The translations under genes were made by a program, and so were the position numbers. Of a DNA stretch of 64,000 nucleotides, positions 24,829 to 34,166 are shown piece after piece. The stretch lies in assembly GCA_041751955.1 (NCBI GenBank), contig JBGSIB010000005.1, forward strand, positions 1 through 64,000, written 5' to 3'. The notes under the pieces were generated by a model. The model made no database searches and was not told the origin of the DNA. It saw nothing but the letters and a program-made list of their open reading frames with translations. The stretch comes from UBA2040 sp041751955. GTDB lineage: Bacteria > Bacteroidota > Bacteroidia > Flavobacteriales_D > Crocinitomicaceae. Within the stretch, counting starts at the first letter, position 1, and each line of letters starts with the position of its first letter.

Positions 24829-25659
24829 TTAAAGGTGTTTTCTGTAAAATTTAATCAATTGTTCAATGGGGCGTGCAACGATTTTTCCGGGTGTAAATCC
24901 GTGTTTGTGACAAGCCCTTTTGAGAATTTCTTCGTGAAAATAAGCATAACTACCAACGAAATGTATCGTCTCCTCTTTTTTCAAATTGGTCACGACATAC
25001 TTTTCGAAAAACAAATCAAAATTGTGTTGATGATAAGCCTCAAATTCAAACAAATTATCGTTCAACTTTGCTGCTATTTGAAGAATCAATTCGTCACTTA
25101 TTTCACTTGATTTAATTTCAGCCAATTCGCTCAAAGTCAACACAGATTGAAGAATTGCGCTCTGTCCAAGAGACATTTTTCCTGTCATAAAATCGTTCAA
25201 AACCATTTTTCCAAAATAATATCCGCCACCTTCATCCCCCAGTTTTCTGCCCAAACCACCAAAATGATGCTGAACCTCCTTTTTTGAAAATTCGATGAAA
25301 ACTGATCCAGAACCTAAAATGGCGGTATGACCGTTCAATTCGCCCAAAGTAGCTTCACATGCCGATTGCAGATCGCCTTTAACCGTAATCTCCTGAAAAC
25401 CAAATGCTTCAAATTTCTCTTTCAGTTCGGCAGCTTTTTCTATGTTATTGCATCCTGCACCGAAAAAAAACAATTCCGTTTCATCGTATTTCACATCGAT
25501 TTGCTCTAGGATATTGTGCAATCGTCTCCAATTGAACTTTTCCCAATTGAGTGGATGCAGTGAGTCGCTTTTGGTTCTTGAACTATTCCCATCAAAAGAA
25601 AGTAAAGCCCAATCCGTTTTGGAACCGCCACTTTCGCCAATGAGGATATGTTTTTTCAT
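24829..25659 (-). CDS. BadF/BadG/BcrA/BcrD-type ATPase, N-acetylglucosamine kinase-like
   Basis: 276 residues, cytoplasmic. The ASKHA ATPase fold is shown by the phosphate-1 loop ILIGESGGSKTDWALL, FFFGAGCNN, the central Asp/adenosine segment VKGDLQSACEATLGELNGHTAILGSGSVF and GGLGRKLGDEGGGYYFG. These match the eukaryotic/bacterial GlcNAc kinase branch of the BadF family. It is the first gene of a two-gene operon with the GH20 hexosaminidase, consistent with phosphorylation of GlcNAc from peptidoglycan or chitin fragments. A -7-like TACCTTTA lies just ahead of the start on the minus strand. Confidence 0.88.
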   Translation of the reverse strand: MKKHILIGESGGSKTDWALLSFDGNSSRTKSDSLHPLNWEKFNWRRLHNILEQIDVKYDETELFFFGAGCNNIEKAAELKEKFEAFGFQEITVKGDLQSACEATLGELNGHTAILGSGSVFIEFSKKEVQHHFGGLGRKLGDEGGGYYFGKMVLNDFMTGKMSLGQSAILQSVLTLSELAEIKSSEISDELILQIAAKLNDNLFEFEAYHQHNFDLFFEKYVVTNLKKEETIHFVGSYAYFHEEILKRACHKHGFTPGKIVARPIEQLIKFYRKHL

Positions 25660-25845
25660 GAATTAAAGGTAAGCAACTTGGGAGGATTGAAAATGTAATC
25701 TGCGAAAAATCTGTAAAAGTTTGATGAGAAGAGCAACAAGTCAATCTTCTCAATGGAATGCAAACTCACCAGATATCATTAAAACTAATTTATAAAAGAT
25801 TACATAGATTTAAACCTACACTCACTTGCATTTAAGAATTCAATT

Positions 25846-26658
25846 TCACTTAGAATAAAACTTTTCTCTAACCAACTGGCCATTTTTCAATTCAAATTGT
25901 AAATAGTAAATTCCAGAAGATAGCGTATTGAAATGAACCTGTAATTCGTTATTTTCCATTCGATTGGTGAAGTTTACTTCTCTACCATCAGAACTCGTGA
26001 TGCGTAAATTTGAAATCGGAGACGATAAACCCATAATTTTTAAACCATAATCTGTGAGAAGAAGCATATGGCTTCTTGCGTTCATCTCGTTTAAATTAGC
26101 TGTTTCTTCACCAATTACAAGCTCAGTAATATATATATGTCCTGGGTTGGCTGAAGTTCCCGATCCGTGTGTAATAATTAGACTATCGATATTTTCGAAT
26201 TTCACACCAATAACTCCATTCGCACTGCTAGAGCCAAGTGCAGGGGAAATAGTATTGCCTGAAACCATTACCCCTGATTGATAAAATACGACCGGAAATT
26301 CAGAAAATACGAGTTGGTCATTCCAATTGGTTCCATAATTAACGTCATAAACATAAAAGCTTAAATCAATGGTTTCTGAAAATAAGAATTTGTAGGTATG
26401 TTGCACTCCTCCAAACCCAAAATCATCAATGCCAGTGACCACTATTGAATGTCCATACAAAACACTGCAGTATTCTTCAACCAATTCGGAAACTTCAATA
26501 TCAATTCCACTATTATCGATATTTTGACAAACCGCACCTCCAATTAAATAACCATCATCACACCAGTTGAATACTTGTGCATTAACAGGATATGTCAATA
26601 TTGTAAGATTTAACAATAACAGAAAGAAATCGTATCGGTGTTTTGTTATCCTATTCAT
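25846..26658 (-). CDS. Secreted protein with T9SS type A C-terminal sorting domain
   Basis: 270 residues. An N-terminal hydrophobic signal (about residues 10-27, ending YPVNAQ) is followed by a beta-rich domain of unknown family with conserved-looking Cys (DDGYLIGGAVCQ, EEYCSVLYG). The last 75-80 residues are a T9SS type A sorting domain: MGLSSPISNLRITSSDGREV, then LSSGIYYLQFELKNGQLV, ending in a basic REKFYSK. It is predicted to be exported by Sec, then across the outer membrane by T9SS and anchored or released. Monocistronic. Confidence 0.82.
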   Translation of the reverse strand: MNRITKHRYDFFLLLLNLTILTYPVNAQVFNWCDDGYLIGGAVCQNIDNSGIDIEVSELVEEYCSVLYGHSIVVTGIDDFGFGGVQHTYKFLFSETIDLSFYVYDVNYGTNWNDQLVFSEFPVVFYQSGVMVSGNTISPALGSSSANGVIGVKFENIDSLIITHGSGTSANPGHIYITELVIGEETANLNEMNARSHMLLLTDYGLKIMGLSSPISNLRITSSDGREVNFTNRMENNELQVHFNTLSSGIYYLQFELKNGQLVREKFYSK

Positions 26659-27024
26659 GCTTGAATTCTTTAAATATTCTTAAATGTAGGATAAAAATAG
26701 GCTCATATAAACGGTTTGGAAAAGAGTTGACTGAAGTGTATTAAATGCTGATTCTGATGTTAGCAGATTTTACCTTTTCTTTTCAGCTTCTGCACCCTAT
26801 TTTTGGGATTTATCGGATGTATTAAAAGTTAAAATGATAAAAGTACCTTCTCTATGATTGTTTGTTTTTACCCATATCATTCTGTCCCGATACGATTCAG
26901 TCTGGTTGAGAGAATGATTTGAAGAATATTTTCTTGTAAGATTTTGTGGAATAAAAGAATTTAAAACAGATTATCAACAACCAATTCTATCAAAAGTTTT
27001 TCTCCAAATACCCCAAAAAAGGTA
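26659..27024. other. Non-coding region upstream of the imelysin/receptor operon
   Basis: About 370 bases without a supportable ORF between the divergent T9SS cargo gene and the DUF4856 operon promoter. I see AT-rich DNA only, with no tRNA, no clear terminator hairpin and no convincing Fur-type inverted repeat by eye. Confidence 0.6.
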
Positions 27025-27055
27025 TTGGTCACTCAACACAGTCAAGGTACTTTTG
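27025..27055 (+). promoter_or_regulatory. Bacteroidota-type promoter of the DUF4856-imelysin operon
   Basis: A -33 TTG (27025-27027) and a perfect -7 TACTTTTG (27048-27055) are separated by 20 bases. The box ends 42 bases before the ATG at 27098, giving a leader of about 35 bases. This is the best complete promoter seen in the window. Confidence 0.8.
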
Positions 27056-27097
27056 TCAGGTAGTTTAGAATGAATATAAATAAAAAAATAAATAAAC

Positions 27098-28225
27098 ATG
27101 AAAATCAAACTTTTGACCTTAGTATTTGGAATCATTGCACTAACTGCTTGTAAAAAAAGAGGTTGTACTGATGAAACTGCCGTTAATTTCGACAAGAAAG
27201 CAAAAAAAGACAACGGCACTTGTGTTTATGAGGTAAGTTCTTATGCTATTCCAAGTACCTATCAATTCAATGATGCTAACGGAAATTCAACGGTTTCTTT
27301 TTCGGGACAAACCGAGAGATTGAATCAATTGGATGAGATGATTGCCTATGCCGAGTCTGGAGAAATTGGAGTGATTTCTGCTCAAATTCTAAAAGATATG
27401 TTCAGTAATTCCAACAATCCTTTTTCTTTTTCCAGTACGAAACAATTGAAAGACAAATGCTTTAGTTTGGATGTAGCTTTAATTGAAAGTTATTTTGATT
27501 CTATTGCTGCGGCTAGTCAAAATTTTGGGCAAACGGCCGCATCTGGTCAAGCAGGCACTCTGACATCAGGAAACAGCACTTATCTTATCAGTGCAAATGG
27601 GTTCGATTATGCTGAAATGATTGAAAAATCAGTGATGGGTGCCGTCTTTATGTACCAAGCTTTGAATGTTTATTTAGGACCAGATAAAATGAATGTGGAC
27701 AATTCAGTTCCGGTTGATCCCACTAATGGCGAATATTATACCACCATGCAACACCATTGGGACGAAGCTTTTGGTTACTTTGGGGTTCCTGTGGACTTCC
27801 CAACCATTCCAGCAACACGTTTTTGGGGAAAATATTGTCAAAGTCAAAATGCAAACTTAGGTTCCAATAATTTAATGATGTCCAACTTTTTGAAAGGTAG
27901 AGCAGCGATCGGTGAAAAAATATATGCCGATCGCGATGCGGCCATTCAAAATATCCAAAAAACTTGGGAAGATATTTCAGCAAACCAAGCCATTACCTAT
28001 TTGACAGCGGCAATTGGCTATTATGGAAATGACAATGCAAAATACTTGCACGGTCTGAGTGAAGCCTATGCATTCGCATTCAATATTCGATATGCGCCCT
28101 CTGCAACGCGCAATATGACCATAGCCGAGCACAATGCACTAATGGCAGCATTTGGTACAAATCTTTGGGATTTATCCTTGACCGACTTAAACGCGATTAA
28201 AGCAAGCTTAGAATCAAAATACTAG
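27098..28225 (+). CDS. DUF4856 domain lipoprotein
   Basis: 375 residues. The lipobox ALTAC gives Cys18; the start of the mature protein CKKRGCTDETAVNFDKKAKKDNGTC looks like the TSP3-like Asx-rich linker often seen in this group. DUF4856 is recognised from SYAIPSTYQF, FSGQTERLNQLDEM, then AEMIEKSVMGAVFMYQA, HHWDEAFGYFGVP and YAFAFNIRY. It is predicted to face the periplasm or cell surface. The function is unproven; genes of this family often sit beside imelysins and TonB receptors, as here, and are linked to iron acquisition by context (inference). First gene of a four-gene operon. Confidence 0.88.
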   Translation: MKIKLLTLVFGIIALTACKKRGCTDETAVNFDKKAKKDNGTCVYEVSSYAIPSTYQFNDANGNSTVSFSGQTERLNQLDEMIAYAESGEIGVISAQILKDMFSNSNNPFSFSSTKQLKDKCFSLDVALIESYFDSIAAASQNFGQTAASGQAGTLTSGNSTYLISANGFDYAEMIEKSVMGAVFMYQALNVYLGPDKMNVDNSVPVDPTNGEYYTTMQHHWDEAFGYFGVPVDFPTIPATRFWGKYCQSQNANLGSNNLMMSNFLKGRAAIGEKIYADRDAAIQNIQKTWEDISANQAITYLTAAIGYYGNDNAKYLHGLSEAYAFAFNIRYAPSATRNMTIAEHNALMAAFGTNLWDLSLTDLNAIKASLESKY

Positions 28226-28229
28226 CATC

Positions 28230-29297
28230 ATGATAAAAAAACTGTTTTTCTTTCTTTTTCTTTCTGTAATCTTCTTTTCTGCTTGCAAGAAAAAAAATAC
28301 GGTTGACGAAATGAATTTCAATAAAACCGCCCTATTGGTTCAAGTTTCTGAGAAAATCGCTTTACCGCGTTACATCGATTTACAAAATGAAATCAACTAT
28401 CTAATTGCTGATTGGGAAACCTTTAAAAATCAGCCCAATGCTGGAACTTTGGATGCCGTTAAAACGAAATGGCTAAATGCCAATATCCGTTTTCAGAGGG
28501 TGAAAATGTTCAATTTTGGTCCAGCCTTAAATCATGGATTGAAAGCGAGTTTCGGAACTTTCCCATCAGATACTGCAAAAATAATTAGTAATGTATCAAC
28601 TGTAAATCCAGATTTATTCGCTCTTTCGAACATTGATGCGATTGGTTTTCCAGCGCTTGAATATTTATTTTATCGCAATGATGCTCTGAATTCATTGACT
28701 ACTCAACAAGACTTGAAAAATTACGTCGATGCTATTTTAATTAAAATGAAAAGTGAGATTGATCTTGTAGTCAACGAATGGAACACGAGTTACACCAACA
28801 TTTTCCCAAATTCCACTGGGACAGAATCTACTAGTGGTTTTTCACTATTAATTAATGCTTTCAATCAAGATTTTGAACTCGCAAAGAATGCTAAATTGGG
28901 AATTCCTATTGGCAAGCAAAGCCTAGGTATTCCTCAACTAGAATACGAAGAAGCTCCCTTTTCTAAAAAATCTGTTTTATTGCTCAAAGAAAACCTCATT
29001 GCTTTGCGTCATTTGTATGATGGAACAGGACAAGATGGTGTGAACGGTGTTGGATTTGACGATTATTTATTGGCTTTAGAAAAAAATAACGTGCAAGCTC
29101 AAATCACCGACAGATTCAATTTTAGTTTTGTTAAACTGGGATTTCTAAGTGACGATTTGGCTCTGGAAGTCGCGTCAAACCCTGCAGATTTGGATGAGCT
29201 GTATGTCAACATGCAGGCCATGGTCGTTTATCTCAAAACAGACATGACCTCAGCCTTTGGCGTATTGATAACGTATCAGGATAATGACGGAGATTAA
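28230..29297 (+). CDS. Imelysin-like (M75 family) lipoprotein
   Basis: 355 residues. The lipobox FFSAC gives Cys19. The all-helical imelysin fold is supported by the segment ALSNIDAIGFPALEYLFYR. The family's GxHxxE motif appears as G139-F-P-A-L-E144, so the His is replaced by Pro, while the Glu is kept. Imelysins such as IrpA and the EfeO/EfeM-like proteins are tied to iron uptake; peptidase activity is doubtful for the family. It starts four bases after the DUF4856 gene and is followed after three bases by the carboxylase-like gene. Predicted role: periplasmic or surface partner of the receptor encoded last in the operon (inference). Confidence 0.86.
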   Translation: MIKKLFFFLFLSVIFFSACKKKNTVDEMNFNKTALLVQVSEKIALPRYIDLQNEINYLIADWETFKNQPNAGTLDAVKTKWLNANIRFQRVKMFNFGPALNHGLKASFGTFPSDTAKIISNVSTVNPDLFALSNIDAIGFPALEYLFYRNDALNSLTTQQDLKNYVDAILIKMKSEIDLVVNEWNTSYTNIFPNSTGTESTSGFSLLINAFNQDFELAKNAKLGIPIGKQSLGIPQLEYEEAPFSKKSVLLLKENLIALRHLYDGTGQDGVNGVGFDDYLLALEKNNVQAQITDRFNFSFVKLGFLSDDLALEVASNPADLDELYVNMQAMVVYLKTDMTSAFGVLITYQDNDGD

Positions 29298-29300
29298 TTC

Positions 29301-30665
29301 ATGAGCCTTTTCTCTAAATCAGCTTATTCTTCTATCGCGCCTTTGGTCACTTTTCGGATCATCTTTGGCAGTTTAGCTTTTTTAGGAACTTTACGCTTTC
29401 TTTTAAAAGGTTGGGTTTATGATTTGTATATCGAACCCAAATTTTTCTTTGGATTTCTCGGCTTTGAATGGGTGAAACCATTTCCAGGAGAGTGGATGTA
29501 TCTTCCTTTTATACTCATGCTTTTGGGTTCGTTGGGCATAATTTTGGGATTGTTTTACCGATTCAGTATCATCCTATTTTTTCTTTCCTTTACCTACATC
29601 GAATTATTGGATAAAACGAATTATCTCAACCACTACTATTTCGTTAGTCTCATTGCTTTTTTGATAATTTTCTTGCCGTGCAACAGAAAGTTCTCCTTGG
29701 ACATCAAATGGAGAAAAATGGATGAATGGTCCGTTACGAGAAGATTTCACATTCAGATCCTTCAGTTTCAAATCGCTTGTGTTTATTTCTTTGCGGGACT
29801 GGCAAAAATAAACTCGGATTGGTTATTGGAAGCTGAACCTTTACATACTTGGTTGCAATCACACAGAGACATGCCTGTGCTTGGACCACTTTTTGCTGAA
29901 AAATGGCTTGCCTATGTGTTTTCTTGGTTTGGCTGTTTTTACGACTTGTTCATTGTCTTTTTCTTGCTGATTGCCCGAACCCGAATGTTCGCTTATCTCT
30001 TGGTTATTGTTTTTCATTTGATGACGGGTTGGCTCTTCCCTATCGGCGTTTTTCCTTATGTCATGATTGGTTGTACTTTGATTTTCTTTTCCAGTGATTT
30101 TCATGAAAAAATCATCAATTTCTTTAAAAAAAATGCCTTTTCGGTCCAAAAAGAATCTTTTGTTGCCAAATTCATAGAAAAGCGAAATGTTTGGCTTCAT
30201 CGTCTTTTAGTTGTTTTCATCATTTTTCAAGTGATCATTCCCATGCGTTATATGCTCTATCCTGGCTCACTTTTTTGGAACGAAGAAGGTTTTCGTTTTT
30301 CGTGGCGCGTGATGCTTATGCACAAAGAAGGAAACGCTCAATTTCATGTAAAAGACACGAAGACCGGCGGTGAAATCGAGGTGCAAAACATGCATTTTTT
30401 GAACAAAAGACAAGAAGAACAAATGTCGACACAGCCTGATATGATTCTTCAATACGCTCATTTTCTGAAAGATAAATTCAAAGATAGTACATTGATTATC
30501 AATCAGAAACTGTATAAAATCCATCAACCTACTGTTCATGCAGAAGTGTATGTTGTTTTAAACGGTCGACCATCTCAATTGATGATTTCCAAAAGCGTAG
30601 ACTTGACCACGAAAAATTATAATTTGAGACACCGAAATTGGCTTGAAAAATTTAAAGACGAATGA
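29301..30665 (+). CDS. HTTM-domain protein, vitamin K-dependent gamma-carboxylase homologue
   Basis: 454 residues, multi-pass membrane protein. The HTTM domain (about 10-285) contains LLDKTNYLNHYYF and FFAGLAKINSDWL. As I recall human gamma-glutamyl carboxylase, these align with its NNHSYL and AGVKKLDADW segments, so the residues corresponding to catalytic Lys218 and His160 are Lys169 and His111. The C-terminal soluble part (about 310-454; FRFSWRVMLMHKEGN, MILQYAHFLKDKF, VHAEVYVVLNGRPSQLM) also resembles the lumenal domain of the carboxylase, so this is close to a full-length homologue and not only the membrane half. Bacterial relatives have no established physiological substrate. Its stop overlaps the receptor start (ATGA), so it is tightly coupled to iron-type uptake genes. 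Confidence 0.88.
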   Translation: MSLFSKSAYSSIAPLVTFRIIFGSLAFLGTLRFLLKGWVYDLYIEPKFFFGFLGFEWVKPFPGEWMYLPFILMLLGSLGIILGLFYRFSIILFFLSFTYIELLDKTNYLNHYYFVSLIAFLIIFLPCNRKFSLDIKWRKMDEWSVTRRFHIQILQFQIACVYFFAGLAKINSDWLLEAEPLHTWLQSHRDMPVLGPLFAEKWLAYVFSWFGCFYDLFIVFFLLIARTRMFAYLLVIVFHLMTGWLFPIGVFPYVMIGCTLIFFSSDFHEKIINFFKKNAFSVQKESFVAKFIEKRNVWLHRLLVVFIIFQVIIPMRYMLYPGSLFWNEEGFRFSWRVMLMHKEGNAQFHVKDTKTGGEIEVQNMHFLNKRQEEQMSTQPDMILQYAHFLKDKFKDSTLIINQKLYKIHQPTVHAEVYVVLNGRPSQLMISKSVDLTTKNYNLRHRNWLEKFKDE

Positions 30666-33097
30666 AACATCTATTTTTCCTTTTCTTGCTTTTTTCAAAT
30701 ATGACTTGTGCTCAAATGACGGTGGATTCGAGTATTGTGGTTTCTGGAATTGTCAGCGATAATGAGGAAATAGGAATTCCATTTGCTCAAATAAAAAACC
30801 TTAGAACGAACAAAAGACAAGCTACTGATTTGAAAGGTATATTTAAATTAGAAGCTAGAATAAATGATACGCTTCTGTTCATCTCACGAGGTTTTGATTC
30901 ACTCATCCACCTTGTAAATTTTACGTCGGAAAATCTTCAGATTTCAATGATGTTATCTGTTTCTGATATGGACGAGGTAGAGATTATTCGAAAACGTCTG
31001 GAAAAATTTGACGTTGGATTCTTACCCGCAATCAAGGGAACACAAATTACAACCGGAACGAATTCTGTGATTTCCGTTGAAAGTATGAATGGAGCAAAAT
31101 CTTCAGGAAATCCGAGAGAATTGTTCGCAAGAGTTCCTGGGCTAAGCATTTGGGAAAGCGACGGAGCTGGCATACAAATAGGAATTGGTGGTCGGGGCTT
31201 GAGTCCTAATCGTGCGGCAAATTTCAATACACGACAAAATGGTTACGACATTTCTGCAGATGCACTGGGTTATCCTGAAAGTTACTACACTCCACCAATT
31301 GAGGCCTTAAATTCAATAGAAATTGTACGTGGTTCGGCTTCTTTGCAATACGGTACCCAATTTGGTGGCTTGTTGAATTTCATTATTCGCGAACCTTCCA
31401 GCAAAACGGCTCTTGAAATCACAACTAGACAAACTGCCGGAAACTATGGTTATTTGGGCAGTTTTAATCGCATTTCTGGGAGCAAGGGACGTTTCTCTTA
31501 TCAAGCGTATTATCAGCTTAAAACAGGAAGCGGATACCGCGACAATAGCGATTTCACGCAACATCAAGCTTTTGGTCAGTTATCCTATAATTTAACAGAA
31601 AAAAGTCGAGTAAGGCTTGAGTATACGCACATGAACTACTTGGCGCGCCAAGCCGGTGGATTGAGCGATATTAATTTCGAGGAAAATGACCGTCAAAGTT
31701 TACGAGACCGAAATTGGTTCAAAGTGGATTGGAACATGTTGGCACTACATTTCGATCACGAATTCAGCTCCAAAACCATCATGAACATTCGTTCTTTCGG
31801 CATGCTATCATCGCGACAAACATTGGGCTTTTTAGGGAAAATAACACAAGCAGATCCTGGAGGTAATAGAGAAATGATTGCTGGCGATTTCAAAAACACA
31901 GGAACGGAAATTCGTTTCATGCGCAAATATGCCCGCAAGAAAAAAGACGCAATGCCTATTCGTGGAGCCATATTGTTTGGCGGGCGCTATTATCGGGGGC
32001 AAACCAGCAGTCTTCAAGGGAAATCTACCGACGGAAATGGTGCTGATTTTACTTTTATCAACCCAAATGATTTAGAAAACTCTTCCTATCTTTTTCCTTC
32101 AGAAAATGTTGCTTTGTTTGCGGAGAACATTCTTTTTATTGGTGATAGATTCACCGTGAACGGCGGGTTTCGTTATGAAAACATTAAAAGTTCAGCAACA
32201 GGTTTTTACAAACGCTACCTCATTCATCCAGTCAATAATGATACTCTAGACGTTTTTACCTTGGAAAATGACAATGAAGTAAAAAGGCAAGTTCCACTTT
32301 TTGGTGCTGGAGCTTCTTTTCGAATTAACCCCAAAGCAAGCACCTATTTCAATTTTACACAGAACTATAGAGCGATTAACTTTACGGATATACGCATAAA
32401 TAATCCTAACATTGTCATTGATAGTGCCATTCGTGACGAATACGGATACACGATTGAACTCGGTTTTAGAGGTACAGTCAAGAAATATTGGATCTTTGAC
32501 TTAGCGCTTTTCCATATTTTTTATGGTGATAAAATTGGCCTCGCCCCAAAACCGGGAACTACGCTCAAAGAGCGAACAAACATTGGAGATGCGCTAAATT
32601 CTGGTATTGAAGTTTTTACGGAATTTGATATTCTTGGTGCGGTTAACCAAAAGGCAAAACATCAGCTTTCTATTTTTGCCAACGCAGCCTATATTCAGGC
32701 ATTTTATGTCAGATCAAAAGAGTCGAATTATATCAACAAACAAGTTGAATACGTCGCTCCACTTATTCTTCGAAGCGGCATTAAGTTTGCCACCCAAAAA
32801 TGGAGTTCTCAGATTCAAGCTTCATACAACTCAGATCAGTTTTCGGATGCTTCCAATGCCATTGAACCCTCTGGCGACGCCGTAATTGGGCTAGTTCCAA
32901 GCTACTTTATCTTAGATTTTTCGAGTAAATATCAGTTTTCTGAGAAATGGCGAATCGAGCTGAGCATTAATAATTTGACCAACCAGAAATATTTTACAAG
33001 ACGAGCCTCTGGTTATCCTGGTCCAGGAATTCTACCATCAGAGGGCATTCAAATTTTTGGAACCATTCAATACCAGTTTGAATTCAAAGCGAAATGA
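30662..33097 (+). CDS. TonB-dependent receptor, FecA (ferric citrate)-like
   Basis: 811 residues. A signal peptide (1-18, ending NMTCAQ), a carboxypeptidase-like beta domain (about 25-110), a plug (about 130-245; ARVPGLSIWES, GGRGLSPNRAANFNTRQNGY, VRGSASLQYGTQFGGLLNF) and a C-terminal barrel ending QYQFEFKAK are visible. The plug is of the kind seen in FecA-like receptors with RGxxPNR. The barrel contains the usual NLTNQKYFTRRASGYPGPG end segment. It is the last gene of the operon with DUF4856, imelysin and the HTTM protein. The ligand is probably an iron or other metal chelate; the exact ligand is not known. Confidence 0.92.
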   Translation: MKHLFFLFLLFSNMTCAQMTVDSSIVVSGIVSDNEEIGIPFAQIKNLRTNKRQATDLKGIFKLEARINDTLLFISRGFDSLIHLVNFTSENLQISMMLSVSDMDEVEIIRKRLEKFDVGFLPAIKGTQITTGTNSVISVESMNGAKSSGNPRELFARVPGLSIWESDGAGIQIGIGGRGLSPNRAANFNTRQNGYDISADALGYPESYYTPPIEALNSIEIVRGSASLQYGTQFGGLLNFIIREPSSKTALEITTRQTAGNYGYLGSFNRISGSKGRFSYQAYYQLKTGSGYRDNSDFTQHQAFGQLSYNLTEKSRVRLEYTHMNYLARQAGGLSDINFEENDRQSLRDRNWFKVDWNMLALHFDHEFSSKTIMNIRSFGMLSSRQTLGFLGKITQADPGGNREMIAGDFKNTGTEIRFMRKYARKKKDAMPIRGAILFGGRYYRGQTSSLQGKSTDGNGADFTFINPNDLENSSYLFPSENVALFAENILFIGDRFTVNGGFRYENIKSSATGFYKRYLIHPVNNDTLDVFTLENDNEVKRQVPLFGAGASFRINPKASTYFNFTQNYRAINFTDIRINNPNIVIDSAIRDEYGYTIELGFRGTVKKYWIFDLALFHIFYGDKIGLAPKPGTTLKERTNIGDALNSGIEVFTEFDILGAVNQKAKHQLSIFANAAYIQAFYVRSKESNYINKQVEYVAPLILRSGIKFATQKWSSQIQASYNSDQFSDASNAIEPSGDAVIGLVPSYFILDFSSKYQFSEKWRIELSINNLTNQKYFTRRASGYPGPGILPSEGIQIFGTIQYQFEFKAK

Positions 33098-33310
33098 TTT
33101 TTTCAAGAATAAAAGATTCAGGTTTACTTTTTTAATTCCCTAAAACCTAATTTTCTTAATTACTAAATGTTTCAAAAAAACCGTGCGCTTTCGTATGCAA
33201 CGAGATTTTCAACATTAAGGAATTTATGTTTTTCCACACCGTTTAACGAAAATGTAATACTTCCCTATGAATAAGCATAACTGTTCCTCTATTTCTTCTA
33301 ACTTTAATAC

Positions 33311-34165
33311 ATGGAATTTTGGGAAGTAGAAGGATACGAATTTGTGCGTCGATTATCACGTGAAAATTCAACGCGATTTGGGGAAACGGTTCTTTTACAG
33401 CATAAAATTTCTGGAAAAGAAGTTGTTTTGAAGTCAGTTGATCTTTCCAAAAATGTAGGCTTCGAGCAACTTCAGAATGAAGCGAAATTTGATTTCAATT
33501 TTCAAGGCCTTCCGAAATTAATCAGTTCACATCTTTCTTCAGAAAAGTTCTTCCTTTTAAAAGAATATGCAGAAGGTAAAACTTTGATGGAATATTGGTT
33601 AAAAGTGAAACGAAAAAATAGATTGACAGAGCTAAAAAGAATCATTGCAGCACTTCAACCAGTTTTTAGCGAATTAGAAAAAAGAGAAATTATTCATTGT
33701 GATATTAAGCCGGAAAACATTTTAGTGGATGAACGAAATGGGGAAATCTATTGCTCTTTAATTGATTTTGGTTTGGCGTTTCATAAGCATGAGTTTGCCA
33801 TTCGAAAAACTCTGTTCCAGTTGGCTTATGCTCCTCCAGAAATTATCTTAAACCAATTGGATTGTGCTGATTTCCATTCAGATGTCTTTTCGTTTTGCAT
33901 AGTAGTTTATCGTCTTTGGACAGGAAAACTGCCATTCTCTCAGACAAACCCAGCACTTTTGACGCAATTACAAATCACTTACCCAATCGAAAAACCGTGG
34001 CGAATGCCGAAAACAGTATGGCTGATTTTAGAAAAAGGTTTGCGAAAACATCAATTCACAACATCACCCAATAGGATGACGAATCAAGAAGTGAAAAATG
34101 TTCTTTTGCCAAATAATGCTCGCCGCTATAAAAGTTTTACCGAACTTGCAAATGCTTTTGATTGA
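33311..34165 (+). CDS. Serine/threonine protein kinase (Hanks type)
   Basis: 284 residues, soluble. The ATP-site Lys is Lys41 (VVLKSV), preceded by a loose glycine loop (RLSRENSTRFGETV). The catalytic loop is H129-C-D-I-K133-P-E-N136 (HRD as HCD), with D152-F-G154 for metal binding and YAPPE as the APE motif. The C-lobe segment FHSDVFSFCIVVYRLWTGKLPF is typical. There is no membrane helix, PASTA or other sensor domain, and it stands alone, without a phosphatase or forkhead gene nearby. The substrate is unknown. The residue before the catalytic Asp is Cys rather than Arg, so activation may not need activation-loop phosphorylation (inference from non-RD kinases). Confidence 0.9.
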   Translation: MEFWEVEGYEFVRRLSRENSTRFGETVLLQHKISGKEVVLKSVDLSKNVGFEQLQNEAKFDFNFQGLPKLISSHLSSEKFFLLKEYAEGKTLMEYWLKVKRKNRLTELKRIIAALQPVFSELEKREIIHCDIKPENILVDERNGEIYCSLIDFGLAFHKHEFAIRKTLFQLAYAPPEIILNQLDCADFHSDVFSFCIVVYRLWTGKLPFSQTNPALLTQLQITYPIEKPWRMPKTVWLILEKGLRKHQFTTSPNRMTNQEVKNVLLPNNARRYKSFTELANAFD

Positions 34166-34166
34166 T

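Noticed and set aside
26840..27097. Fur box ahead of the imelysin/receptor operon
   Set aside because: Expected from the gene content, but no convincing inverted GATAAT-type repeat was found by eye; a profile scan would be needed.
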